DNA of 64,000 nt, from assembly GCA_947626985.1 (NCBI GenBank), contig CANQUG010000001.1, positions 1-64,000 of the forward strand, read 5' to 3'. Positions 26,219-34,358 of the stretch are shown one piece after another. The stretch comes from an uncultured Lachnospiraceae bacterium. Its GTDB lineage: Bacteria > Bacillota > Clostridia > Lachnospirales > Lachnospiraceae. The stretch's first letter is position 1; each line of letters starts with the position of its first letter. The notes beneath the pieces are model-generated. The model ran no database searches. It was not told the DNA's origin and saw nothing but the letters and a program-made list of their open reading frames with translations. The position numbers were made by a program, and so were the translations under genes.

Positions 26219-26673
26219 AATCATCAGCTCCTTTCCCTATCCGATTGTTTCATAGGTAAATAGTATGCCCAAAATGCCGCAATGGCTTATGTCATAACTA
26301 CAGTTTCTTCTATTTCTATACTATCCAGTATAAAGGCAATTCATTTATATGGCAACTTTAAAATAATGCAGATTTCCGGCGCTGCATCTGAGCATGAGGA
26401 GTGCAGAAAAGGCCGGGTGAAGCTGGTGAGCTTTCAGGAGATGGCCAAAATCCAGCAGGAAGTTTGTCCAGAAGAAATGGAATGGCTGCGTCCTGCGAGA
26501 GTAAACCGGCTGGTGTATGGTGCGGAAGAGAAGCCTGTGCCAAAGTAAAAAAAGGTCGGAGAAGAAAAGCTGTTGACAATCTGAAAAGAAGGTGGTTTGA
26601 TAGAAGCAGGACTTCTGACGGCTGAATGATTGCGCAGAAGAACAGAAAAACAGACAGGTTGGAGGGATGAAAC
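26219..26673. other. Intergenic region with a possible gene fragment
   Basis: A plus-strand frame ending at 26548 encodes, in its last 47 residues, CRKGRVKLVSFQEMAKIQQE and then CPEEMEWLRPARVNRL. The part before about 26395 looks non-coding (AT-rich, no ribosome binding site). This may be the preserved end of a lost gene; I do not recognise the family. The remainder is leader sequence of the SDR gene. Confidence 0.35.
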
Positions 26674-27474
26674 ATGGATATGAAAACTCTTTTTTCGCTG
26701 GAAGGCAAGGTGGCTCTGGTGACCGGAGCGGCCTACGGGATCGGTTTTGCCATCGCGGAGGCTTTTGCGGGGGCGGGGGCGAAGATCGTCTTTAACTGCA
26801 GGAGCCAGGAACATCTGGAGAAGGCCTGCGGGGCCTACAGAGAAAAGGGAATCGAGGCCAAAGGCTATATCTGCGACGTGACGGATGAGCAGCAGGTGGC
26901 AGAAATGGTGGCGGATATTGAGAAGGAGCTGGGAGTGATCGATATTCTGGTAAATAATGCCGGGATCATCAAACGGATTCCCATGCTGGAGATGAGCGCC
27001 GAGGAGTTCCGCCAGGTGGTGGATATCGATCTGAACGCGCCGTTTATCGTTTCCAAAGCGGTGATACCGGGGATGATCAAAAAGGGGCACGGGAAGATTA
27101 TCAATATCTGCTCCATGATGAGCGAGCTTGGCCGCGAGACGGTATCCGCCTATGCCGCGGCGAAGGGCGGGCTGAAAATGCTGACGAGAAACATTGCGTC
27201 CGAGTACGGGGAGTACAATATTCAGTGCAACGGCATTGGACCGGGATATATCGCCACGCCTCAGACGGCGCCTCTGAGGGAGGTTCAGGCGGACGGTTCC
27301 CGTCATCCCTTTGATCGTTTTATTATCGGGAAAACTCCTGCGGCCCGCTGGGGGACACCGGAGGATCTCATGGGGCCCGCCGTTTTTCTGGCGTCGGACG
27401 CTTCGAATTTTGTAAACGGACATGTTCTGTATGTGGACGGCGGAATTCTGGCCTACATCGGGAAGCAGCCGTGA
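26674..27474 (+). CDS. SDR oxidoreductase, gluconate 5-dehydrogenase type
   Basis: A 266-residue classical short-chain dehydrogenase. Cofactor motif TGAAYGIG, NNAG motif, and catalytic Y160-K164 (YAAAK) with a Ser in NICSMMSE. The stretch KRIPMLEMSAEEFRQVVDID and ENGPGYIAT-like NGIGPGYIATPQT are what I associate with gluconate 5-dehydrogenases (IdnO type) that interconvert 5-keto- and D-gluconate; KduD-like enzymes for 2,5-diketo acids are the main alternative. GGAGGG lies eight bases before the ATG. With the isomerase downstream it suggests sugar-acid conversion linked to glycan uptake. Confidence 0.8.
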   Translation: MDMKTLFSLEGKVALVTGAAYGIGFAIAEAFAGAGAKIVFNCRSQEHLEKACGAYREKGIEAKGYICDVTDEQQVAEMVADIEKELGVIDILVNNAGIIKRIPMLEMSAEEFRQVVDIDLNAPFIVSKAVIPGMIKKGHGKIINICSMMSELGRETVSAYAAAKGGLKMLTRNIASEYGEYNIQCNGIGPGYIATPQTAPLREVQADGSRHPFDRFIIGKTPAARWGTPEDLMGPAVFLASDASNFVNGHVLYVDGGILAYIGKQP

Positions 27475-27530
27475 GAGCCGGAGCATGAATGTAAGGAAGC
27501 AGCCGTGAGAACCGGAGCATGAATGTACGG
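27463..27530 (+). repeat. 34-bp tandem duplication covering the SDR stop codon
   Basis: Units 27463-27496 and 27497-27530 differ at two positions and begin AAGCAGCCGTGAGA; a third, degenerate copy begins at 27531. The first copy contains the last codons and TGA stop of the SDR gene. Confidence 0.75.
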
Positions 27531-27744
27531 AAACTGCGGGAGAGGACGGAGAGGACCGGGAAGTATTTTAAAACTACTATAACGTTCGCTGATTAACTGG
27601 GCTTTATTCTTACTGGAATCATTTGAAAATATCGTATTTTCACAGTACGGTTATTTATAAAACGGAATATTACATTTCGCTGAAAGCCGCCGCTCCGGAG
27701 ATAACCGGAGAGAAATGCGGCAGTATTTTAAGGAGGAAAATATC

Positions 27745-28383
27745 ATGAAAATCGCATTAATCAATGAAAACAGTCAGGCCGCAAAAAATGCGGTTATTGA
27801 GAAGGCTCTGAAAAAGGTTGTGGAGCCCATGGGCCATGAAGTGAAAAATTATGGAATGTACACGGCGGAGGATGAGTGTCAGCTGACCTATGTTCAGATA
27901 GGAATTCTGGCGGCTGTGCTTCTGAATTCCGGCGCCGCGGACTATGTGATCACAGGCTGCGGAACAGGCGAGGGGGCAATGCTTGCCTGCAATTCCTTCC
28001 CGGGAGTGATCTGCGGACATGTGGAGGATCCGCTGGACGCCTATACCTTTGCCCAGATTAATGACGGCAACGCCATCGCCATTCCCTTTGCCAAGGGCTT
28101 CGGCTGGGGCGGCGATCTGAATCTGGAATACATCTTTGAAAAGCTGTTCTGCGAGGAGAGCGGACAGGGATATCCCAGAGAACGTGCTGTTCCAGAGAAA
28201 AGGAATAAGAAGATTCTGGATGAGGTGAAGAAGGTTACCTACAGGGAAATCACCGATATCCTGAAGGAACTGGACAGAGATCTGGTAAAGGGCGCGCTGT
28301 CCGGAGAACACTTCAGTGAGTACTTCTTCAGCGACTGTAAATGCGAGAAGATCGCAGCCTGCGTGAAGGAACTGATCGGATAA
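27745..28383 (+). CDS. RpiB/LacA/LacB family sugar-phosphate isomerase
   Basis: A 212-residue protein of the ribose-5-phosphate isomerase B / galactose-6-phosphate isomerase family. Its N-terminal ~145 residues hold the fold: MKIALINENSQAAKN and the active-site loop ITGCGTGEGAMLACNSFPGV, followed by NDGNAIAIPFAKGFGWGGD. About 60 extra C-terminal residues distinguish it from short RpiB proteins. ATG 27745 has AAGGAGG eight bases upstream. A hairpin (CTCCGG/CCGGAG, 27693-27710) sits in the leader. Substrate unknown; the neighbours (gluconate-type SDR, xylo-oligosaccharide importer) suggest a pentose or uronate-derived intermediate. Confidence 0.78.
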   Translation: MKIALINENSQAAKNAVIEKALKKVVEPMGHEVKNYGMYTAEDECQLTYVQIGILAAVLLNSGAADYVITGCGTGEGAMLACNSFPGVICGHVEDPLDAYTFAQINDGNAIAIPFAKGFGWGGDLNLEYIFEKLFCEESGQGYPRERAVPEKRNKKILDEVKKVTYREITDILKELDRDLVKGALSGEHFSEYFFSDCKCEKIAACVKELIG

Positions 28384-28523
28384 TCATACATATTGATGGG
28401 ATTCCGGAACCGTTTTTTACTGTTTTTCCCTCTGCTGAACAGACAGAAACACGTATCTTTAGCAAAATGCACATATTTCCATGCGTTTTTTTGCCTTTAT
28501 TCACATTTTTCAGAACAGAAAAC

Positions 28524-28590
28524 TTGACAAGCTTTGGCAATATGCTATAATTAACTTACATTTAAACGTTGTACAAATAATTTTTGTGCA
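28524..28590 (+). promoter_or_regulatory. Promoter and operator candidate for the sugar ABC / GH120 operon
   Basis: TTGACA (28524-28529), 16-base spacer and TATAAT (28546-28551). Downstream of the start site, TGTACAAA and TTTGTGCA (28570-28590) form an inverted repeat with one mismatch, well placed for repression by a LacI-type protein. No regulator gene lies next to it. Confidence 0.65.
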
Positions 28591-28677
28591 GATTGCCCCT
28601 TCCACGGAACGAAGTGCCTTTCTTCCGGCTGTGAAGGGCAGAAAATGTGAATGATCAGAGAGGAGGAAACACGTAAC

Positions 28678-30087
28678 ATGAAGAAAAAACTTTTATCACT
28701 GCTCCTTGCAGCGACCATGATCGGATCCATGGTTGTAAGCACCAGCGTATTTGCAGAGGATGAAGCTGCAGCAGAGGAAACCGCGACAGAGGAAGCTCCC
28801 GCTGAGGAAGCCGGCGAGAAGAATATTCCGGAGCTTACCACAGAGCCCCTGAAGATTGTTCTGTGGGACATTGCGACAGAGGATCCCACCAAGTCCATTC
28901 AGGAAGATGCGGTAGCCAGATTTATGGCTGACTATCCCAACATCACGGTAGAGCAGGTTCATCAGCAGAACGATAACTACAAGCAGCAGCTGATCGTTGC
29001 CATGAGTTCCAAGCAGGCTCCCGATATGTATATTCACTGGGGCGGCGGCCCGATGGCCGAGTATTACAAATCCGGTTTTGTAAATGACCTGACGGAAATG
29101 TACAATACCTATGATCATCCGGATTTCATCGAAGGCGCGGTTGCACAGGCTTCCTATGACGGCAAGATCCTGGCCATTCCTTTCGGCGGACTTTCCGGCT
29201 GCGACATTTTCTATAACAAGACGATCTTTGCTGAGGTTGGCATCGAGGTTCCTCAGACTATCGACGAGCTGGAAGCAGCCTGCGATAAGCTGATTGAGGC
29301 AGGCTATGTGCCCTTCTCTCTTGCAAACGGCTCCAAGTGGACCGGCTCCATGTACTATATGTATCTGGTAGCCCGTCACTCCGGAAATGACGAATTCAAC
29401 GCCGCTTATACACAGGAAGGTTCCTTCACCTCCGACGCCTTTATCTGGGCCGGCGAGAAGATTCAGGACTGGGTAAAGAAGGGCTACTTCCCCGAGGGCG
29501 TGAACTCTCTGTCCACAGATGACGGTCAGGACCGTGCTCTTCTGTATGACGGCACCTGCGCGATGATGCTTCACGGCTCCTGGCAGGGCAGAAGCATCAT
29601 GACAGACAGCCAGGAATGGTATGATCAGAACCTTGGCGTATTCCGTTTCCCGGAAGATGCTGAAGCAGCAGCCAACGGCGTTCCTCAGGACGTTGAGGTT
29701 GGTACCGCCATCGGCAACGGCTTCTCCTTCAACTGCTGGAACGAAGACGGTTCCGTAGACCAGGCGAAGCTGGATGCATGCTATGTGCTTGCGACTCAGT
29801 ATTACAACGACGAAACCTACAACGCAGCTCAGATGGCAGCTTCTACCACTCCTTCCATCAATGGATACGCAGATCAGATCGAGAACGAGATCGACAAGAC
29901 CGTTGCAGACATCTTCTTCAACGCTTCCAACGTACAGCTGTGGTATGACCAGTATCTGCCCGCTTCCGTAACGGAAGTTCACAAGGACTGCATGACCGAG
30001 CTGTTCGGTCTGGAAAAGACTCCTCAGGAGATCGGCGAGGAGCAGGATGCCGCAATGCAGGCTTATCTGGCAGAGAATGCCGGCTGA
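28678..30087 (+). CDS. Extracellular sugar-binding protein of an ABC importer (family 1 type)
   Basis: A 469-residue solute-binding protein. Residues 1-26 are a signal peptide (MKKKLLSLLLAATMIGSMVV...SVFA) with an AxA-like cleavage site and, unusually for a Gram-positive, no lipobox cysteine. A ~30-residue Glu/Ala-rich linker follows, then the binding domain from PLKIVLWDIATEDPTKS, including APDMYIHWGGGPMAEYY. It is followed by two MalF/MalG-type permeases, so it should capture oligosaccharides; the GH120 and GH3 genes downstream suggest xylo-oligosaccharides. ATG 28678 (AGGAGG 11 bases upstream) is preferred over 28651 because it begins the signal peptide. Confidence 0.87.
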   Translation: MKKKLLSLLLAATMIGSMVVSTSVFAEDEAAAEETATEEAPAEEAGEKNIPELTTEPLKIVLWDIATEDPTKSIQEDAVARFMADYPNITVEQVHQQNDNYKQQLIVAMSSKQAPDMYIHWGGGPMAEYYKSGFVNDLTEMYNTYDHPDFIEGAVAQASYDGKILAIPFGGLSGCDIFYNKTIFAEVGIEVPQTIDELEAACDKLIEAGYVPFSLANGSKWTGSMYYMYLVARHSGNDEFNAAYTQEGSFTSDAFIWAGEKIQDWVKKGYFPEGVNSLSTDDGQDRALLYDGTCAMMLHGSWQGRSIMTDSQEWYDQNLGVFRFPEDAEAAANGVPQDVEVGTAIGNGFSFNCWNEDGSVDQAKLDACYVLATQYYNDETYNAAQMAASTTPSINGYADQIENEIDKTVADIFFNASNVQLWYDQYLPASVTEVHKDCMTELFGLEKTPQEIGEEQDAAMQAYLAENAG

Positions 30088-30181
30088 TGAGGCCTTCGTT
30101 TTAAGCGCAGGTTTTCCCGTTTATAAAATGGACGGGCTGACAGAACTTCTGCAGCTGATTTCATTTTAAATACAGGTTTTC

Positions 30182-30255
30182 CTGTCCGTCAGAGCCTGAC
30201 GGACAGCTGAAGCGGCGAACATGTCCGCAGGAGTGGGCGACTGCTCCTGCGGACA
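30182..30255 (+). other. Two consecutive perfect RNA hairpins between binding-protein and permease genes
   Basis: First stem: CTGTCCGTCAG/CTGACGGACAG (11 bp, loop of 3). Second: TGTCCGCAGGAG/CTCCTGCGGACA (12 bp, loop of 10). Neither is followed by a long T-run. Such stems after a binding-protein gene often protect its mRNA 3' end or cause partial termination, giving more binding protein than permease. Confidence 0.7.
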
Positions 30256-30362
30256 AAATTATAATGGAGGTTTTTCCTGCTGTCTCCGGCCGCGCGGCCC
30301 CACAGCCGGAATTTTTTCAGGGAAAAACGGGTTTCAGGAGTTTTTCCCGGAAAGGAGAGAAC

Positions 30363-31268
30363 GTGACAAATAAAAGCAGTCTGGCCAAAAGAAGAGAAAA
30401 AAATACGATGATCGCGGCCGTAGTATTTCTCTTTCCGGCAGTTTTTCTGATCATAGTTTACATGCTGTATCCCGTAATCGATACCTTTGTGATCAGCGGC
30501 TACAGCTGGAACGGTATTTCTGCTGACAGAACGTTTATTGGACTTAAAAACTGGATCACATTGATCAGGGATCCATCGTTCTGGGCGGCTTTCGGACATA
30601 ATGTTGTCGTGATGATATTTTCCATTCTGATCCAGATTCCCATCGGTATGCTGCTGGCTACCTTCCTGGATGCAGGAGGAAAGAAATTCAATATCTTCAA
30701 GATTCTGTGGTTTTTGCCCTACCTGATGAGCTCCGTAGCCATCGGTTTTCTGTTTACCTATGCGCTTGCCACCAACGGAGGTATTTTCTCCTCACTGGCG
30801 ACTCTGATCAGCGGACACAAGGTGAGCGTTGACCTTCTGGGAAAGAATCCCCAGGCGCTGTTCGCGGTAATCGGCGTTATGGCCTGGCAGTTCACGCCCT
30901 TCTATATGGTATATTTTATTGCCGGGTACGGAAATATCGACACGTCTGTTTATGAGGCGGCCGTTATCGACGGAGCCACCCGGGGACAGTATCTGCGCCA
31001 CATTGCCATTCCTCTGCTGGGACCGATCTTCAAGACGGCATGCACCATGTCCCTGATCGGCTCGCTGAAATACTTCGATCTGATCTGGAGTATGACCGGA
31101 GGCGGTCCTGCCGGCGGCACCGAGCTGATGGCCACCTACATGTATAAGCTTTCCTTCCAGCAGTTTAACATGGGCTACGGTTCCTGCGTGGCGGCGGGCA
31201 TGTTTATCCTGATTACGCTGATTGCTCTGGTATTCCAGAAGATTTTCGTAGTAAAGGAGGATTATTGA
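30363..31268 (+). CDS. Sugar ABC transporter permease, MalF/UgpA type
   Basis: A 301-residue inner-membrane permease with six helices. It starts at GTG 30363 (VTNKSSLAKRREK), five bases after AAGGAG; the upstream extension to 30264 is untranslated leader. The cytoplasmic EAA loop reads VYEAAVIDGATRGQYLRHIAIPLLGP, which contacts the ATPase. The second permease follows after one base. No ATP-binding subunit is encoded nearby, so a shared MsmK-type ATPase elsewhere must energise it. Confidence 0.88.
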   Translation: MTNKSSLAKRREKNTMIAAVVFLFPAVFLIIVYMLYPVIDTFVISGYSWNGISADRTFIGLKNWITLIRDPSFWAAFGHNVVVMIFSILIQIPIGMLLATFLDAGGKKFNIFKILWFLPYLMSSVAIGFLFTYALATNGGIFSSLATLISGHKVSVDLLGKNPQALFAVIGVMAWQFTPFYMVYFIAGYGNIDTSVYEAAVIDGATRGQYLRHIAIPLLGPIFKTACTMSLIGSLKYFDLIWSMTGGGPAGGTELMATYMYKLSFQQFNMGYGSCVAAGMFILITLIALVFQKIFVVKEDY

Positions 31269-31269
31269 T

Positions 31270-32130
31270 ATGGAACAGAAAGAAGTTGATTACAGAAAAG
31301 AAAAAATGAAATCCAGGATCGCCTGGGTCGTCGCATTTATTCTTGCCCTGATGTGGTCGGTAGTTGCGCTGCTTCCCTTCTTTTTCATGGTCATGAATTC
31401 CTTCCGAAAACAGTTTGACATGCTTTCCCAGGGCGTGTTCCACCTGCCGGATCCGTGGAATTTCCAGAATTATGTGGAAATTGTGTCAAAAGGTTTCTTC
31501 GGATACTTTTTGCGCAGCGTGATCGTGGTGGCGGTATGTCTGGTGCTGATGCTGATCATCGCTTCCTTCGCGGCGTACCCCCTGTCCAGAATGCAGTTTA
31601 AGGGACGCGGGCTGATATACGCGGGGATCGTGGCCATGATGTCGATCCCCATGCATGTAACTCTGATCCCGATCTTTAAGATGACCACGGATATGGGACT
31701 TTATGATACGCTGCAGGCTCTCATCGGGCCCTACGTGACTTTTGCGCTTCCCATGGCTGTCTTCATTCTGACGGCCTTTATGATGACGATTCCCAGGGAA
31801 ATCGAGGAATCCGCGGAGATCGACGGATGCAACAAGTTCCGGATCTTCTTTTCCATGATTCTTCCCCTTTCCAAATCGGGACTTTCCACACTGGCCATTT
31901 ATAACGGCGTTTCCATGTGGAATGAATTTGCTTTTGCCAATACTCTGATTCAGAGCGCCGCCAATAAGACCCTGCCTCTGGCCCTGGGACAGTTCAAGGG
32001 CGAGCATTCTCTGGACATTCCCATTATCCTTTCGGTTCTGGTGCTGTCCGTGCTTCCCATGATCATTCTGTTTATTATTTTCCAGGACAAGCTGGTAAAA
32101 GGTATGATGGCTGGTTCGGTAAAGGGCTGA
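31270..32130 (+). CDS. Sugar ABC transporter permease, MalG type
   Basis: A 286-residue permease partner of the preceding gene. Six hydrophobic segments, EAA loop IEESAEIDGCNKFRIFFSMILPLSKSG and the common C-terminus LVKGMMAGSVKG are visible. It begins one base after the previous stop, so the pair is translated together (AAGGAGG overlaps the end of the upstream gene). It completes the membrane part of the importer served by the binding protein at 28678. Confidence 0.9.
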   Translation: MEQKEVDYRKEKMKSRIAWVVAFILALMWSVVALLPFFFMVMNSFRKQFDMLSQGVFHLPDPWNFQNYVEIVSKGFFGYFLRSVIVVAVCLVLMLIIASFAAYPLSRMQFKGRGLIYAGIVAMMSIPMHVTLIPIFKMTTDMGLYDTLQALIGPYVTFALPMAVFILTAFMMTIPREIEESAEIDGCNKFRIFFSMILPLSKSGLSTLAIYNGVSMWNEFAFANTLIQSAANKTLPLALGQFKGEHSLDIPIILSVLVLSVLPMIILFIIFQDKLVKGMMAGSVKG

Positions 32131-32326
32131 TGTTCGGATGTGACGGCCGCTTTGTGAAAACAGGCGGCCGTTCTTTATATGCCCGGATGCTGCGTGATGC
32201 ATGCGCAGTCTGAGAAATGCCTGACGGCAGCGCGGGATCTGTCATGCGGAAGGTGTCCGCGGGCGAAGACGCGCACGGGATATTTTTATAAAAATGCCTG
32301 CGAACTGCGGGCGGACAGGAGGAAAT

Positions 32327-34333
32327 ATGAAGATATATGTTTCAGCTTCAGCGAAGCGGGGCGGGGACGGTTCCAAGGCCAGGCCTCTTCAGTCTCTGGC
32401 ACAGGCGGCCTGTATCGCCGGCCCCGGCGACAAGGTGCTGGTGGCTCCCGGCGTCTACAGGGAATATGTGGATCCGAAAAGGGGAGGAACCCCGGAGAAG
32501 CCCATCGAGTATCGTTCTCAGGTCAAAAACGGAGCGGTGATTACAGGCGCGGAACCCATTAAAAACTGGGAGCATTATGAGGGCGATGTGTGGATGGTGA
32601 GGATTCCCAACGGCCTGTTCGGGGATTACAATCCCTACACCACCTATGTAAAGGGCGACTGGTACAATGCCCTGGAGCCGGTTCACACCGGTGAGATCTA
32701 TCTGGGCGACAAATCCTTTTATGAGACGCCCCGCCTGGAGGAGGTGCTTCATCCCACCGTGTACAAAGGCTCCTGGGATCAGGACGCCTCTCTGTACAAA
32801 TGGTACACGGAGCAGGATGGAGACGTCACGGTGATCTACGCGAATTTCCGGGGAGCGGACCCCAATCAGGAGGATGTGGAGATCAATGTGCGGCGAAACT
32901 GCTTTTATCCGTCAAAAACGGGAGTGAACTATATTACGCTGTCCGGCTTTAAGGTAACCCGGGCCGCCACTCAGTGGGCGCCTCCCACCGCTTATCAGGA
33001 GGGAATGCTTGGTCCGCGCTGGTCTAAAGGCTGGATCATCGAGGACTGCGAGGTTTCTCATTCCAAATGCAGCGGCATCACCCTGGGCAAATATCTGCAG
33101 CCAAATAATGAAAACAAATGGTCCACGAAATTCACCAAGGACGGTACGCAGAATGAACGCGACGCCATCTGTCAGGCCCAGAGAGAGGGCTGGACGAAGG
33201 AGCAGGTGGGCTCCCATATTATCCGCCGCTGTAATATCCACGACTGCGGACAGACCGGTATTGTGGGACATCTGGGCGGCGTTTTCTCGGTGATCGAGGA
33301 CAACCATATTCATCATATCAATAACAAGCAGGATCTGGCGGGCGCGGAGATCGGCGGGATTAAAATGCATGCGGCCATCGATGTGATCATCCGCAGAAAC
33401 CATTTCCATCACTGCACCAGGGGCCTGTGGCTGGACTGGCAGGCGCAGGGAACCCGTGTGACTCAGAATCTGTTCCATGACAACATGCCGCCGGAGGGCA
33501 CGGAGATCAGTATGCCGCTGGCTTTCGCGGAGGATATTTTTGTGGAGGTGTCCCACGGTCCCACACTGATCGACAATAATATTCTGCTGTCGGATGTGGC
33601 AGGCCGCCTTTGTACTCAGGGCCTGGCTTTTGTGCACAATCTCATCGCCGGTTCCTTCTCCTATGTGGGTCACGGCACGGACAACGGAGGAAAGCTTTTC
33701 TGTACCGACCGGTACACTCCCTATCATGTGCCGCACAGGACGGAGGTTAACGGATTTATGACCATCCTTCACGGGGACGCCCGCTTCTATAATAATATTT
33801 TTGTCCAGAAGCCTGTGCGCTCCATGCTCACCGATTATATCAGGGAGAAGCATCTGGAAGGTCTGGGCTTTATGAATATGATCTGCGGAACGAAGCCCTA
33901 TGACGGCTATCCCAAAGAGGAGGAATATGTGGCCCGCTTTACGGCTGAGAATTATAAGATCCGTGAGGAGAGGGACAAGTATTATGATCATCTTCCGGTG
34001 TATTCCGGGGGCAACGTATATTTCAACGGCGCGCAGCCCTATGACGGAGAAGAGGATTATGCGGTGGTGACGGATCAGGTGGAGCTGGCGCTGGTGGAAG
34101 AGGACGGAAAATACCGGCTGAGGACGGATCTGTATCAGTATCTTCCGAAGAAAAATAATCAGATGATCTCCACGGAGGTGCTGGGAATGGCCTTTGAGCC
34201 GGAGGAGTATTTTGAGAATCCTGACGGTTCGCCCATTGTTTTTGATACGGATTATTTCGGAAAGCACCGGGGCGCGTTTCCGGTTTGCGGGCCTTTTGAG
34301 GACGGGGAGGACGCGGAGCGGGAGCTGTTTTAA
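32327..34333 (+). CDS. GH120-like beta-xylosidase (right-handed beta-helix)
   Basis: A 668-residue intracellular enzyme. From memory it closely resembles the Thermoanaerobacterium GH120 beta-xylosidase XylC in segments such as GVYREYVDPKRGGTPEKPI, INVRRNCFYPSKTGVNYITL, ATQWAPPTAYQ and RWSKGWIIEDCEVSHSKCSG. GH120 enzymes release xylose from xylo-oligosaccharides on a beta-helix fold. D370 in GLWLDWQAQGTR is the likely nucleophile; the acid/base is probably one of the Glu residues in AEDIFVEVSHGP (E402, E407). ATG 32327 has AGGAGG four bases upstream. It follows the importer genes and precedes a GH3, making a xylo-oligosaccharide operon likely. No signal peptide. Confidence 0.78.
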   Translation: MKIYVSASAKRGGDGSKARPLQSLAQAACIAGPGDKVLVAPGVYREYVDPKRGGTPEKPIEYRSQVKNGAVITGAEPIKNWEHYEGDVWMVRIPNGLFGDYNPYTTYVKGDWYNALEPVHTGEIYLGDKSFYETPRLEEVLHPTVYKGSWDQDASLYKWYTEQDGDVTVIYANFRGADPNQEDVEINVRRNCFYPSKTGVNYITLSGFKVTRAATQWAPPTAYQEGMLGPRWSKGWIIEDCEVSHSKCSGITLGKYLQPNNENKWSTKFTKDGTQNERDAICQAQREGWTKEQVGSHIIRRCNIHDCGQTGIVGHLGGVFSVIEDNHIHHINNKQDLAGAEIGGIKMHAAIDVIIRRNHFHHCTRGLWLDWQAQGTRVTQNLFHDNMPPEGTEISMPLAFAEDIFVEVSHGPTLIDNNILLSDVAGRLCTQGLAFVHNLIAGSFSYVGHGTDNGGKLFCTDRYTPYHVPHRTEVNGFMTILHGDARFYNNIFVQKPVRSMLTDYIREKHLEGLGFMNMICGTKPYDGYPKEEEYVARFTAENYKIREERDKYYDHLPVYSGGNVYFNGAQPYDGEEDYAVVTDQVELALVEEDGKYRLRTDLYQYLPKKNNQMISTEVLGMAFEPEEYFENPDGSPIVFDTDYFGKHRGAFPVCGPFEDGEDAERELF

Positions 34334-34358
34334 ATAAAAAAGAGGAGGAATTGCAGTT

